Of a DNA stretch of 35,213 nucleotides, positions 27,971 through 35,078 are shown piece after piece. Both the position numbers and the translations under genes were made by a program. The DNA lies in the NCBI GenBank assembly GCA_002281295.1, contig NCFS01000022.1, positions 1 through 35,213 of the forward strand. Direction: 5' to 3'. This stretch comes from Halothiobacillus sp. 35-54-62 (GTDB lineage Bacteria; Pseudomonadota; Gammaproteobacteria; Halothiobacillales; Halothiobacillaceae). How positions within the stretch are numbered: the first letter of the stretch is position 1; each line of letters begins with the position of its first letter. The notes under the pieces were generated by a model. That model saw only the letters and a list, made by a program, of their open reading frames with translations, did no database searches and had not been told where the DNA came from.

Positions 27971-29191
27971 CTAAACGCCGCGCGTTAACCGCACTAAGCG
28001 ATTTTTAATCGGGGCTAGGCCATCGGTGAGTGAGAGCAACGCGCCGCGAACCGCGCCCGCACCGGGAATATCTAAACTAAAGCCGCGCACCAGCTGATCG
28101 GTAAGGCCAATCGTGCGGCGATAATCATCAAGGCGGCCTTCAACATAGTGGCGCAAGCGCTGGGCATCGCCCGGGTCAACCGCTTCACCCCGATCACTGC
28201 GCAGTGCGGCAACCAAATCGCGCACATCGCGCAGACACAAATTAAAGCCTTGCCCAGCCACAGGATGCAGGGCGTGGGCGGCATTGCCTAAAATTACCAG
28301 CCGTTCTGCGGTTAAATCATCCAGTGTGATAAGCGATAGCGGGTAAGCCGCGCGCGGGGTTAGCTCACTAAAGCCGCCCAGCCGATGGCGAAATACGGCA
28401 TCCAGCTGGGTGGCATAGGCGGCCTCATCTAAGGCCATAAGCGCGGGGATGTCGGCATCGCGGTTAACCCACACTAACGAGACGCGCCCCGCCGGCGCGG
28501 GTAATACGGCCAAAGGGCCGCTTTTGGTAAAGCATTCAAATGCAACCCCGTGATGCGGTTGAGCGGGCTTGGCCGTGCAAACGAGGGCGGTTTGGCCATA
28601 GGCTTTTGTGTCGATTGATTTTTTGCTGGCGGCGCGCACGCTCGATGCCGCACCATCGGCTGCAATAATGAGCCGGGCGCTAAGTTGCTGCGTTTTGCCA
28701 TGAAAATCAAACATCACCTGCACCCTGCCATTGGCCTGCGGCTGGTGATTAATGTATCGGGCCGGTTGTACCCGTTGAACGGCGCCTTGGTTGTGTACCG
28801 ATGCGTGATGCGCCTGTTCCGCGCGCAAAATCGCCGCCCCAATCGCCCGGTTTGCGATAACGTGACCTAGGGCGACGCCCTCATTATTGGCGCGGGTGAT
28901 GCGGGTCATACCAAAGTTTGTGGCATTAACCACCCGAACCTCTTCGATAGCTTGGGCGGCGCGGACGGTGGTTTCATCCAGCAAATTTAAGGCATCAAAA
29001 TAGCGCCAAGAAGCATCAGACAGGGCGGTTAAGCGATGATCGAAACTCAGTGATGCGCCCGCTTCGGCGCCTTCTAAAATGGTGACCCGCCAGCCCTCGC
29101 ATTGAAGCGCATGGGCTAAAACACCGCCAACCATGCCGCCACCCACGATGATAATGTCTTGCTCGCGCGTATCGAATGGGGGCGTTGTCAT
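27971..29191 (-). CDS. ubiH: 2-octaprenyl-6-methoxyphenol hydroxylase
   Basis: A 406-aa flavin monooxygenase that hydroxylates the ubiquinone ring at C1 in E. coli. The FAD motifs are GGGMVGG at residues ~17-23 and GNAAHALHPVAGQGFNLCLRD near residue 305. The central SGPLAVLPAPAGRVSLVW segment matches UbiH. The gene order pepP-ubiH is conserved in gammaproteobacteria. It lies 18 bp after pepP and is translated in the same operon as the UbiF-like gene downstream. Confidence 0.9.
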   Translation of the reverse strand: MTTPPFDTREQDIIIVGGGMVGGVLAHALQCEGWRVTILEGAEAGASLSFDHRLTALSDASWRYFDALNLLDETTVRAAQAIEEVRVVNATNFGMTRITRANNEGVALGHVIANRAIGAAILRAEQAHHASVHNQGAVQRVQPARYINHQPQANGRVQVMFDFHGKTQQLSARLIIAADGAASSVRAASKKSIDTKAYGQTALVCTAKPAQPHHGVAFECFTKSGPLAVLPAPAGRVSLVWVNRDADIPALMALDEAAYATQLDAVFRHRLGGFSELTPRAAYPLSLITLDDLTAERLVILGNAAHALHPVAGQGFNLCLRDVRDLVAALRSDRGEAVDPGDAQRLRHYVEGRLDDYRRTIGLTDQLVRGFSLDIPGAGAVRGALLSLTDGLAPIKNRLVRLTRGV

Positions 29192-29209
29192 GGGGATTGC
29201 ACCAGGGGG

Positions 29210-30559
29210 TTAGGCATCAAGCCGCATGCGCGCGGTAGATGCACTCATTAACGCTTCGATTTCTTCAATAGTTTTAGGCACGTCGCTGGTGAGCACCTCA
29301 AAACCTTTCGCGGTAACCAAGACATCATCTTCAATGCGAATGCCGATGCCGCGATAGGCTTTGGGAATATCTTCTGCTGCATCAATATAAATGCCGGGCT
29401 CAACGGTAATGACCATGCCCGGTTCAAGCTCACGCCAAGCGCCATCAATTTTATAGCGCCCCACATCGTGTACATCAAGCCCTAACCAATGGCTGGTGCG
29501 ATGCATGAAAAATCGCTTATAACTGCCAGATGCCAGCACGTCACTCAAACTACCGGCGAGCAAGCCTAAATCCAGCAATCCTTGCGCAATAACCCGCACC
29601 GCCGCTTCGTGTGGGGCATCAAAGGCGATATTTGGGGCGATGGCATTTATGGCGGCAAGCTGGGCGGCTAAAACCAGTTCATACACGGCGCGCTGCGGCT
29701 TGCTGAACACCCCATCAATAGGCCAAACACGGGTGATGTCGCCCGCGTAATGCTCTATTTCAGCGCCCGCATCAATCAGCACCAATTGGCCGGCTTCCAA
29801 CCGCGATTCATTCGCTCGATAATGCAACACGCAGGCATTGGCACCACCGGCCACAATGGGCGCAAATGAAGGCTCCCCCTGATGCTGGTAAAACACCCGC
29901 TGCAATTGGGCAGCCAACTCAAATTCAAACATATCTTCGCTAATTGCGCTGGCAGCGCGTCGATGGGCTTCGGCAGAGATGGCCGCCGCCCGCCGCATTT
30001 TTGTGATTTCAACCGCCGATTTGATTAAGCGCATTTCATGCAAAGGCTCTGCCAAGTCTTTCAGCGTTTGCGGCGGCACCACGCCCGCGCGGGATTTTTG
30101 TCGCAGCGCATCGAGCCAACTCAACGTTTGCAGCATCAGTTCTTGATGGGCAAACGGCAGGGCGATGCGCTCAAAGCCGGCCAATAACTCGGGCAGGCGC
30201 TCGTCTAACTCATCTAAAGCAAAGGCTTGATCAGCGCCATAAATGCGCCGCGCCCCCTCAAGCCCCGCCCTTAGGCCATCCCAGCGCGCTCGCTCAGGAT
30301 CGTGCGGAGCGACAAATAAAATCACCTCGCCCTCAGCGCGTTTAGGGCACAAAACCAGCAAGGCCTCAGGTTCAATGAGGCCGGTGAGATATAAAAAATC
30401 GCTGTTTTGTCGAAACGGATACGGGTTATCGTTATTGCGGATAACTTCCGCCGCCGCCGGCACCAATACCACCGTTTTGCGCCCAACCGCTTTAATGAGC
30501 CGCTTGCGCCGCTTGGCATATTCCAATTTATCGCAAGAACTTAGGGCGTTTATCGACAT
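29210..30559 (-). CDS. pepP: Xaa-Pro aminopeptidase
   Basis: A cytosolic metallopeptidase that removes N-terminal residues preceding proline. The pita-bread fold metal ligands are all present: Asp263, Asp274, His357, Glu387 and Glu410. They correspond to the five two-manganese ligands of E. coli PepP (441 aa; this protein is 449 aa). The N-terminal domain (residues 1-175) is the usual AMP_N fold with NSDFLYLTG. It belongs to the UPF0149-pepP-ubiH operon. Confidence 0.95.
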   Translation of the reverse strand: MSINALSSCDKLEYAKRRKRLIKAVGRKTVVLVPAAAEVIRNNDNPYPFRQNSDFLYLTGLIEPEALLVLCPKRAEGEVILFVAPHDPERARWDGLRAGLEGARRIYGADQAFALDELDERLPELLAGFERIALPFAHQELMLQTLSWLDALRQKSRAGVVPPQTLKDLAEPLHEMRLIKSAVEITKMRRAAAISAEAHRRAASAISEDMFEFELAAQLQRVFYQHQGEPSFAPIVAGGANACVLHYRANESRLEAGQLVLIDAGAEIEHYAGDITRVWPIDGVFSKPQRAVYELVLAAQLAAINAIAPNIAFDAPHEAAVRVIAQGLLDLGLLAGSLSDVLASGSYKRFFMHRTSHWLGLDVHDVGRYKIDGAWRELEPGMVITVEPGIYIDAAEDIPKAYRGIGIRIEDDVLVTAKGFEVLTSDVPKTIEEIEALMSASTARMRLDA

Positions 30560-30590
30560 AATAATCCTTAAAAAATCGGCAGATTACAGC

Positions 30591-31148
30591 TCAATGCGAA
30601 CGCTGCGAAGCCTCGGTAACGGGCACCGGTGGATGCAGGCTGATATACATCACAATTAGGGCGGCACTGAGATAATCCATAATTTCGTTGAGGTTGATCT
30701 CGTCTTCCTCCGCATCGGCAGCGGGATCAACCTGGCTATCTAACTCGGCAATCGCTTTAATGTCCTCAAACACCTCAAGTGCCTCTGGGGAAAGCAACTT
30801 TTCGGCCGGACCCCGAGCCAGGGCATAGCCATACAAAACGCTTTGCGCAAACTCAATGATGGCAAATAACCGATCCCCAAAACGGGCACTATCATCTGGC
30901 AGCACCAAGGTTAGCCCTAAATTATCGGCCGTTGTGAGCTGCTCAACCAGCTCATTAAACACGGTTTTTAAGCTGGCGGGTAATGCGTGCGATGCGGCAT
31001 CATCCCGCAACTCAGCACACCACTCGGCCTCAGAGGCGCGGCCACTACCCAGCCACAAACCAATTAAAACACCCTGCGCTTCAGAGGGGCTTAATTGAGC
31101 GCCCATATCCGCTAAATCATTCGCCAACTGAGGATAACTCACGCTCAT
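30591..31148 (-). CDS. UPF0149 family protein (YgfB-like)
   Basis: A 185-aa all-helical acidic protein of the UPF0149/YecA-YgfB family, with the YgfB size and pattern (GVLIGLWLGSG near residue 25, FCAxxSVLYG-like segment near residue 105, an acidic run ADAEEDEINLNEIMDYL near the C-terminus). Molecular function is not established in general, though the P. aeruginosa homologue affects expression of peptidoglycan-recycling genes. It leads the pepP-ubiH operon, as in E. coli. Confidence 0.87.
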   Translation of the reverse strand: MSVSYPQLANDLADMGAQLSPSEAQGVLIGLWLGSGRASEAEWCAELRDDAASHALPASLKTVFNELVEQLTTADNLGLTLVLPDDSARFGDRLFAIIEFAQSVLYGYALARGPAEKLLSPEALEVFEDIKAIAELDSQVDPAADAEEDEINLNEIMDYLSAALIVMYISLHPPVPVTEASQRSH

Positions 31149-31414
31149 ACTTGCTCACTATGGATAACGAAAAATGGCCATTGGATCATAAAACTTAAGG
31201 TAATTTCCGAGGTTAAAGCAACATACAAGCCTTTAATGCGCGGATATTGTCAGCGTAACCGTCGCAAAATGATAGACTGCTACAGCAAAACACACGGAAA
31301 TTGCCGTTGTTGAGTGAACCCTAAATAACAACCTAAATGACAAATTAACACACAATACCGCAGTTAAATTTTGCTTAATTGCTTGTTATATAAATACTTA
31401 TCAGGAATAAGCGC
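31149..31414. promoter_or_regulatory. Divergent intergenic region, UPF0149/zapA operons
   Basis: This 266-bp AT-rich gap separates two operons transcribed away from each other, so it should hold both promoters. I see AT-rich boxes such as TATATAAA at 31387-31394 close to the zapB-like gene, but no pair that matches sigma-70 consensus well enough to call. No gene or RNA is apparent. Confidence 0.4.
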
Positions 31415-31675
31415 ATGTCAGCCGCACCAGCCGACTCTATCACTACCCCCACTCAGCCCAGCCAAGAGTCGCAGCCAATTTTGGTAGCAGATCCCCTCGT
31501 TGGCAAAATTGATGAACTCATCACCCTGTGCCAAGTGCTGGATCAGCACCGCCGCGAGTACCGAGAAACGGCGGAACGTCTGGCCGACGACAATGCCAAC
31601 TTGCGCCGAGTTTTGCGTCACACACACCAACAAATAGAGCAACTTGCCGACCATATCCGGCAGATGGAAGCGTAA
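31415..31675 (+). CDS. Small coiled-coil protein, TIGR02449/ZapB-like
   Basis: An 86-aa protein with a low-complexity N-terminus (Ala, Ser, Pro, Thr) and a predicted coiled coil over residues ~28-84 (KIDELITLCQVLDQHRREY then heptads to HIRQMEA). This matches the TIGR02449 group of gammaproteobacterial proteins encoded just before zapA, which resemble the division coiled-coil protein ZapB. An AGGAA ribosome site lies 7 nt before the ATG. It ends 5 bp before zapA. A division role is inferred from context and shape only. Confidence 0.75.
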   Translation: MSAAPADSITTPTQPSQESQPILVADPLVGKIDELITLCQVLDQHRREYRETAERLADDNANLRRVLRHTHQQIEQLADHIRQMEA

Positions 31676-31680
31676 TTCAC

Positions 31681-31977
31681 ATGACAACCCAACCCAAGCC
31701 CATTACGGTGCGCATCCTCGATAAAGACTACAAAATAGCCTGCCCAGCTGAAGAGCAAGCAATTCTGTTTCGCACCGCCGATTATGTAAACCAAGCCATG
31801 CAGCACGTTAAAAAAAATGGCCAAATTCTCAATACCGAACGCGTCGCCGTGTTAGCCGCACTCAATATCGCGCGTGAATTAATCGAAAATAACGCGCCGC
31901 CCATGCCGCCCAGAGATAACACCGCTGAGCTTGTCGCCAAAATTGATGCCGCACTCGAGCAAATTGAGCATCCATAA
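31681..31977 (+). CDS. zapA: Cell division protein ZapA
   Basis: A 98-aa protein that bundles FtsZ filaments at the division ring. It shows the ZapA pattern: beta-strand start ITVRILDKDYKIACPAEE, then LFRTADYVNQAMQHVKK and the helical RVAVLAALNIARELI. I place the start at ATG 31681, 5 bp after the preceding stop. An open frame reaches 51 codons further upstream in an alternative frame of the zapB-like gene and is not family-like. In many gammaproteobacteria the 6S RNA gene follows zapA; here mobile-element debris follows instead. Confidence 0.93.
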   Translation: MTTQPKPITVRILDKDYKIACPAEEQAILFRTADYVNQAMQHVKKNGQILNTERVAVLAALNIARELIENNAPPMPPRDNTAELVAKIDAALEQIEHP

Positions 31978-31989
31978 AACCCAGCTGAA

Positions 31990-32034
31990 CCCGCCGCGCG
32001 TGTTTAAAAAATTCCGCGCATCAGTCTTGGCGGG
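31990..32034 (+). terminator. Hairpin downstream of zapA
   Basis: CCCGCCGCGCG at 31990-32000 pairs with CGCGC (32015-32019) and GGCGGG (32029-32034), leaving a 9-nt bulge and a 14-nt A/T-rich loop. It begins 12 bp after the zapA stop. It could slow or stop the zapA transcript, but there is no T-run, so a role as terminator is uncertain. Confidence 0.3.
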
Positions 32035-32061
32035 CTAAGGTAAAAACCACCCCTGCCCCAG

Positions 32062-32151
32062 GTGCGTGGCGCGGTCGATGGCCGCAAACAGATAACGCCG
32101 CTTGGATTCATCCGCTATCTGCGGCAAGTATTTGATGTCCAAATGCACATG
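32062..32151 (-). pseudogene. IS481-family transposase fragment
   Basis: Translated on the minus strand, about 30 residues (HVHLDIKYLPQIADESKRR, then YLFAAIDRATH) match the start of the DDE catalytic domain of IS481-type transposases, including the first catalytic Asp in the H-x-D-x-KYLPQ motif. The frame continues to both sides (32035-32268) but similarity stops, and neither the N-terminal helix-turn-helix nor the rest of the catalytic core is present. This is a decayed scrap with no intact insertion sequence around it. Confidence 0.7.
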
Positions 32152-32256
32152 AAAAACTAGAAAGGCAAAACCCAGCCCGACAAAATAGCCAGTGTGTAAC
32201 ACCCAAGCGTTTTCTATGAAGCGTATTAAGGTACGTAGCAAATTCTGGCAATAAAA

Positions 32257-32279
32257 AAGCCCATGCAAAACATGGGCTT
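32257..32279 (-). terminator. Strong hairpin with T-run on the minus strand
   Basis: A perfect 9-bp stem AAGCCCATG/CATGGGCTT with a 5-nt loop. On the minus strand it is followed by six T residues, giving a textbook intrinsic terminator for leftward transcription. On the plus strand the tail is AATTAATTT, so it may also stop zapA read-through. No minus-strand gene remains immediately to its right, so the gene it served may have been lost or disrupted. Confidence 0.7.
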
Positions 32280-32285
32280 AATTAA

Positions 32286-32298
32286 TTTATGGCGGAGA
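32286..32298. repeat. Direct repeat copy 1, possible attachment core
   Basis: TTTATGGCGGAGA, repeated exactly at 32458-32470. Read on the minus strand it is TCTCCGCCATAAA, like the acceptor end and CCA of a serine- or leucine-type tRNA. Site-specific integrases often use such tRNA 3' ends. There is no tRNA body attached. Confidence 0.45.
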
Positions 32299-32433
32299 AA
32301 GAGCCCGCGATTTATCAGTCCAGCCCGATCTGATTTGGTGCAAAATACTCAGAAATAAACATTTAATATCAGATGCTTATTAAAAGAATTAGTCCAACTG
32401 CGTTTAAGGGAGAACAACAGAATCTCGCTCCAA

Positions 32434-32454
32434 ATGGTACACTGGATGGTACAC
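32434..32454. repeat. Short direct repeats ATGGTACAC upstream of integrase
   Basis: ATGGTACAC occurs at 32434-32442 and again at 32446-32454 with a 12-bp period, just left of the second attachment-like repeat. The spacing and position suit integrase arm-type or excisionase binding sites. Short repeats of this kind can also arise by chance. Confidence 0.4.
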
Positions 32455-32457
32455 CGG

Positions 32458-32470
32458 TTTATGGCGGAGA
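32458..32470. repeat. Direct repeat copy 2, possible attachment core
   Basis: Second exact copy of TTTATGGCGGAGA, 9 bp before the integrase start codon. A partial third copy, TTATGGCGG, spans the integrase start itself at 32478-32486. The adjacency to the integrase fits an attachment-site end of the island. Confidence 0.45.
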
Positions 32471-32479
32471 GACTAAATT

Positions 32480-33754
32480 ATGGCGGTTATCACGGATGCA
32501 AAAGCGCGGAACATGAAGCCTGATGACGGGCTTTTACCGCATGGCGGAGTCACTGGCCTTGCACTTGAGCCTTCGGCAACGAAAGGGCACGGGAAGTGGA
32601 TTTTGCGTTACACCAGTCCGGTGACGCAAAAACGCCGGAAAGCCGGTTTGGGGGGATACCCAGATGTGGGGATTGCCGAAGCTGGGAAAAAAGGCATGCT
32701 GTTTCGTGAGCAGCTAACCCTAGGTATCGATCCGCTGGAACTCAAAGCCGAAGCCGCGCAGGAGGCGGTTAAAGCAGCCGTCATCCCTTTATTCAAAGAC
32801 GCTGCTGAAACGGTTTATGCCGAACTCGAACCCGGTTGGAAGAATGTCAAACATAAAGCCCAGTGGATCAACACGCTGCGCGACTACGCTGTACCCATTA
32901 TTGGTGAAATCTCGATCGATCAGCTTGAACCGCGCCATATTGCCGATGTCCTGCGTCCGATTTGGCTTGAAATACCGGAAACGGCCAGTCGATTAAAGCA
33001 ACGGATCCACGCGGTGCTGGCTTGGGGTTGGGCGCATGGGTATTGCAAATCCAATCCCGTCGATGTGGTGGGTCATCTGCTACCGCAACAACCCAGCAAA
33101 GCCGTTCGAGTCGAGCATCAACCCGCTATGCCGTGGCGCATCATTCCCGAGTTCTGGAAACAACATTTGTCGGTCGAGGATTACGACGTATCACGCGCAC
33201 TGCTTAAATTTCTGATTCTGACCGCTGCCCGTTCAGGTGAAGTGCGTGGCATGACTTGGAATGAAGTCGATTTTGATCAACGAATCTGGATCATTCCGTC
33301 TGAGCGCATGAAGGCCAAATTCCAACATCGGGTTCCCTTATCCCGAACCGCCATCGAAATACTCAAAAAACAGCAAGCCTTTGACAGCGATCTTGTATTC
33401 CCTTCCGTGCGCGCCAAAAAAGTCGCCACCGACATGACCATGACCATGCTCCTTCGCGGAGTTAATGCCCCCAGTGACTCACCGGAGCGCACGGCCACTG
33501 CCCACGGCTTTCGTTCCAGCTTTCGCGATTGGTGTAGCGAAAACAATTACCCTCGTGACCTGGCCGAACGGGCTTTGGCGCATACGGTGCAGAACAAAGT
33601 CGAAGCGGCCTACCACCGCACCGATCTGCTCAATCAACGCCGCCCCATGATGGAAGCTTGGGAAGCGTTTGTGGTGCAACGGACAAAAAGCGCAGAGGAA
33701 GCCGAACGAGAAGCGCTGAAGCACGTCTTCAAACCACGCTCACGATCCGATTGA
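32480..33754 (+). CDS. P4-type tyrosine-recombinase integrase
   Basis: A 424-aa phage/island integrase. The N-terminal DUF4102-type arm-binding domain (ending near residue 95) is followed by the core-binding domain and the catalytic domain. The catalytic residues are in place: Arg251 (TAARSGEVRG), a Lys near 278-280, His342 and Arg345 (HGFRSSFRDW), His368 (LAHT) and the nucleophile Tyr378 (AAYHRTD). It appears intact. Location beside attachment-like repeats and upstream of two toxin-antitoxin modules fits its role in inserting this island. Start: ATG 32480 gives the family N-terminus; no strong ribosome site is visible. Confidence 0.93.
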   Translation: MAVITDAKARNMKPDDGLLPHGGVTGLALEPSATKGHGKWILRYTSPVTQKRRKAGLGGYPDVGIAEAGKKGMLFREQLTLGIDPLELKAEAAQEAVKAAVIPLFKDAAETVYAELEPGWKNVKHKAQWINTLRDYAVPIIGEISIDQLEPRHIADVLRPIWLEIPETASRLKQRIHAVLAWGWAHGYCKSNPVDVVGHLLPQQPSKAVRVEHQPAMPWRIIPEFWKQHLSVEDYDVSRALLKFLILTAARSGEVRGMTWNEVDFDQRIWIIPSERMKAKFQHRVPLSRTAIEILKKQQAFDSDLVFPSVRAKKVATDMTMTMLLRGVNAPSDSPERTATAHGFRSSFRDWCSENNYPRDLAERALAHTVQNKVEAAYHRTDLLNQRRPMMEAWEAFVVQRTKSAEEAEREALKHVFKPRSRSD

Positions 33755-33775
33755 TGGATCATGGATGCAATTCCT

Positions 33776-33794
33776 GTATATGGGAGTAATATAC
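33776..33794 (+). promoter_or_regulatory. Palindrome around the brnT ribosome site, candidate operator
   Basis: GTATAT and ATATAC form a perfect 6-bp inverted repeat with a 7-nt spacer GGGAGTA that contains the ribosome-binding site. It ends 4 bp before the brnT start codon. BrnTA modules are known to be repressed by their own BrnA antitoxin, so this is a plausible operator, or a hairpin that hides the ribosome site. Confidence 0.45.
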
Positions 33795-33798
33795 AAAC

Positions 33799-34098
33799 AT
33801 GATTAACTGGACACGGATAACCGGCTTTGACTGGGATGAAAGCAATAGCCGGAAAAGTGCGGACAAGCACCAGGTCAGCCAATCAGAGGCTGAGCAAGTG
33901 TTTTTCAATCAGCCTTTGCTGGTTTTGCAGGACGAACAGCATAGCAGTGCAGAAATCCGGCTCCATGCCTTGGGAAAAACCGATGAGGGACGATTGCTCC
34001 ACATCACGTTGACCCTGCGAGCTCATCAAACCCTGATCCGCATCATTTCCGCGCGAGACATGCACCGCAAAGAGAGGGCCGTATATGAACAAGCCTAA
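33799..34098 (+). CDS. brnT: BrnT-family toxin (type II toxin-antitoxin)
   Basis: A 99-aa toxin of the BrnT family, ribonucleases with a RelE-like fold. The family pattern is present: FDWDESNSRKSADKHQVS near the N-terminus, GKTDEGRLLHITLTLR in the middle, and IRIISARDMHRKERAVYEQ at the C-terminus. The toxin-first order followed by an overlapping antitoxin is usual for BrnTA. It follows the integrase by 44 bp. Confidence 0.9.
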   Translation: MINWTRITGFDWDESNSRKSADKHQVSQSEAEQVFFNQPLLVLQDEQHSSAEIRLHALGKTDEGRLLHITLTLRAHQTLIRIISARDMHRKERAVYEQA

Positions 34099-34363
34099 AG
34101 ACAATCCGCCCGTCTTCACGACGGAACAAGAGGAACGGCAATTTTGGGAGCAAAACGATTCCAGTGATTTTGTTGATTGGAACAAGGCTCAGCGCGTGAG
34201 TCTGCCCAATCTCAAACCGTCCACCAAAACCATCTCCCTGCGACTGCCAGAAATGCTCCTGGATCGCATCAAGATCGAAGCCAACAAACGGGACATGCCC
34301 TATCAATCCCTGATCAAAGCATGGCTGGCTGAGAACATAGAAAAGCACAATCACGTGCGCTAG
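34085..34363 (+). CDS. brnA: BrnA-family antitoxin
   Basis: A 92-aa antitoxin that neutralises BrnT and represses the operon. The N-terminal half is flexible and polar with FWEQNDSSDFVDW, which in the family contacts the toxin. The C-terminal half (residues ~47-85) is a CopG/ribbon-helix-helix-type DNA-binding domain (KTISLRLPEMLLDRIK, then YQSLIKAWLAENI). It overlaps brnT by 14 bp, ensuring coupled translation. Confidence 0.88.
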   Translation: MNKPKDNPPVFTTEQEERQFWEQNDSSDFVDWNKAQRVSLPNLKPSTKTISLRLPEMLLDRIKIEANKRDMPYQSLIKAWLAENIEKHNHVR

Positions 34364-34425
34364 CATGATCAACCCGATTAGAATGCGACACCAGCAGGCA
34401 AACGCCGTTACTTCGAGGTTAAATA

Positions 34426-34716
34426 ATGTTGTTATCCCAGGTACGAGCAAAAAAAGCTTCGATTCTCGCACTGGCTGAACGGTATGGCGCATCGGATGTG
34501 CGCGTGTTCGGCTCCGTCGCGCGAGGAGACGCTCGACCCGACAGCGATCTCGATTTATTAGTCGAGTTCCCAAAAGGCTACGACCTATTTGCCCAGCGAA
34601 TTCCACTCACTGAGCAAATCCAAGCCCTGTTGCACTGTTCGGTTGATTTAATCCCCACCCATGAACTTAACCGGCATATTCGCAACCACGTGCTCAACGA
34701 AGCCGTGCCGCTATGA
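34426..34716 (+). CDS. mntA: MntA-type nucleotidyltransferase antitoxin
   Basis: A 96-aa minimal nucleotidyltransferase. It has the GS-x10-D-x-D motif (Gly29-Ser30 with Asp41 and Asp43) and a third acidic residue Asp74 in SVDLIP. In MntA-HepT modules this protein adds AMP groups to the HepT toxin and so silences it. A GAGG ribosome site lies 9 nt upstream. Its stop overlaps the hepT start by 4 bp (ATGA). Confidence 0.9.
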   Translation: MLLSQVRAKKASILALAERYGASDVRVFGSVARGDARPDSDLDLLVEFPKGYDLFAQRIPLTEQIQALLHCSVDLIPTHELNRHIRNHVLNEAVPL

Positions 34717-35078
34717 GTAAATCTTGGCAGCCCTACGCATGGCATATACTCGACACCATAGCCAAAATTCATCGCATCGAACTGAGGGGTGACATCACTC
34801 AAGATGAGATACTTTATGACGCGGTGTTACGAAACCTTCAAACGCTCTCCGAGGCGACCCAGCTGCTTCCGATAGAAGCTAAAAATGCGCACCCAGAAAT
34901 ACCTTGGAAGTCGATCAGTGGATTTCGCAATATTTTGGTTCACAACTACCTTGGGGATATTGATCCTATTACTGTGTCGGCAGTCATCAAAAATTTTCTC
35001 CCGCCACTGGAACAATGCGTAAAATCCCTGCTTAACGACGCGCCAGATCAATCTTCACCCGTCAATTCAAAAAAATAA
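34713..35078 (+). CDS. hepT: HepT-family toxin (HEPN ribonuclease)
   Basis: A 121-aa HEPN-domain toxin (DUF86). The R-x4-H-x-Y motif is complete: Arg72, His77 and Tyr79 in FRNILVHNYLG. The Arg and His form the ribonuclease site and the Tyr is the residue modified by MntA in studied systems. It pairs with the upstream mntA through a 4-bp overlap. The remaining 135 bp to the window edge show no gene I can support. Confidence 0.9.
   Translation: MSKSWQPYAWHILDTIAKIHRIELRGDITQDEILYDAVLRNLQTLSEATQLLPIEAKNAHPEIPWKSISGFRNILVHNYLGDIDPITVSAVIKNFLPPLEQCVKSLLNDAPDQSSPVNSKK

Larger units (their letters stand above)
31978..32479. other. 502-bp intergenic junction with mobile-element debris
   Basis: No intact gene is present. 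From left to right it holds a structured GC-rich inverted repeat, a fragment of an IS481-type transposase on the minus strand, a strong hairpin, and two sets of direct repeats before the integrase. Its composition and content mark it as the boundary between the conserved zapA region and the genomic island to the right. No 6S RNA was recognised by eye. Confidence 0.6.

Noticed and set aside
31528..31680. 51-codon upstream extension of ZapA
   Set aside because: It lies in an alternative frame of the preceding coiled-coil gene and has no ZapA similarity; ATG 31681 fits the family N-terminus.
32290..32380. A tRNA gene on the minus strand ending at the TGGCGGAGA repeat
   Set aside because: The acceptor-like end is present, but no GTTCGA T-loop, anticodon arm or matching 5' end follows, so only an attachment-type remnant is supported.
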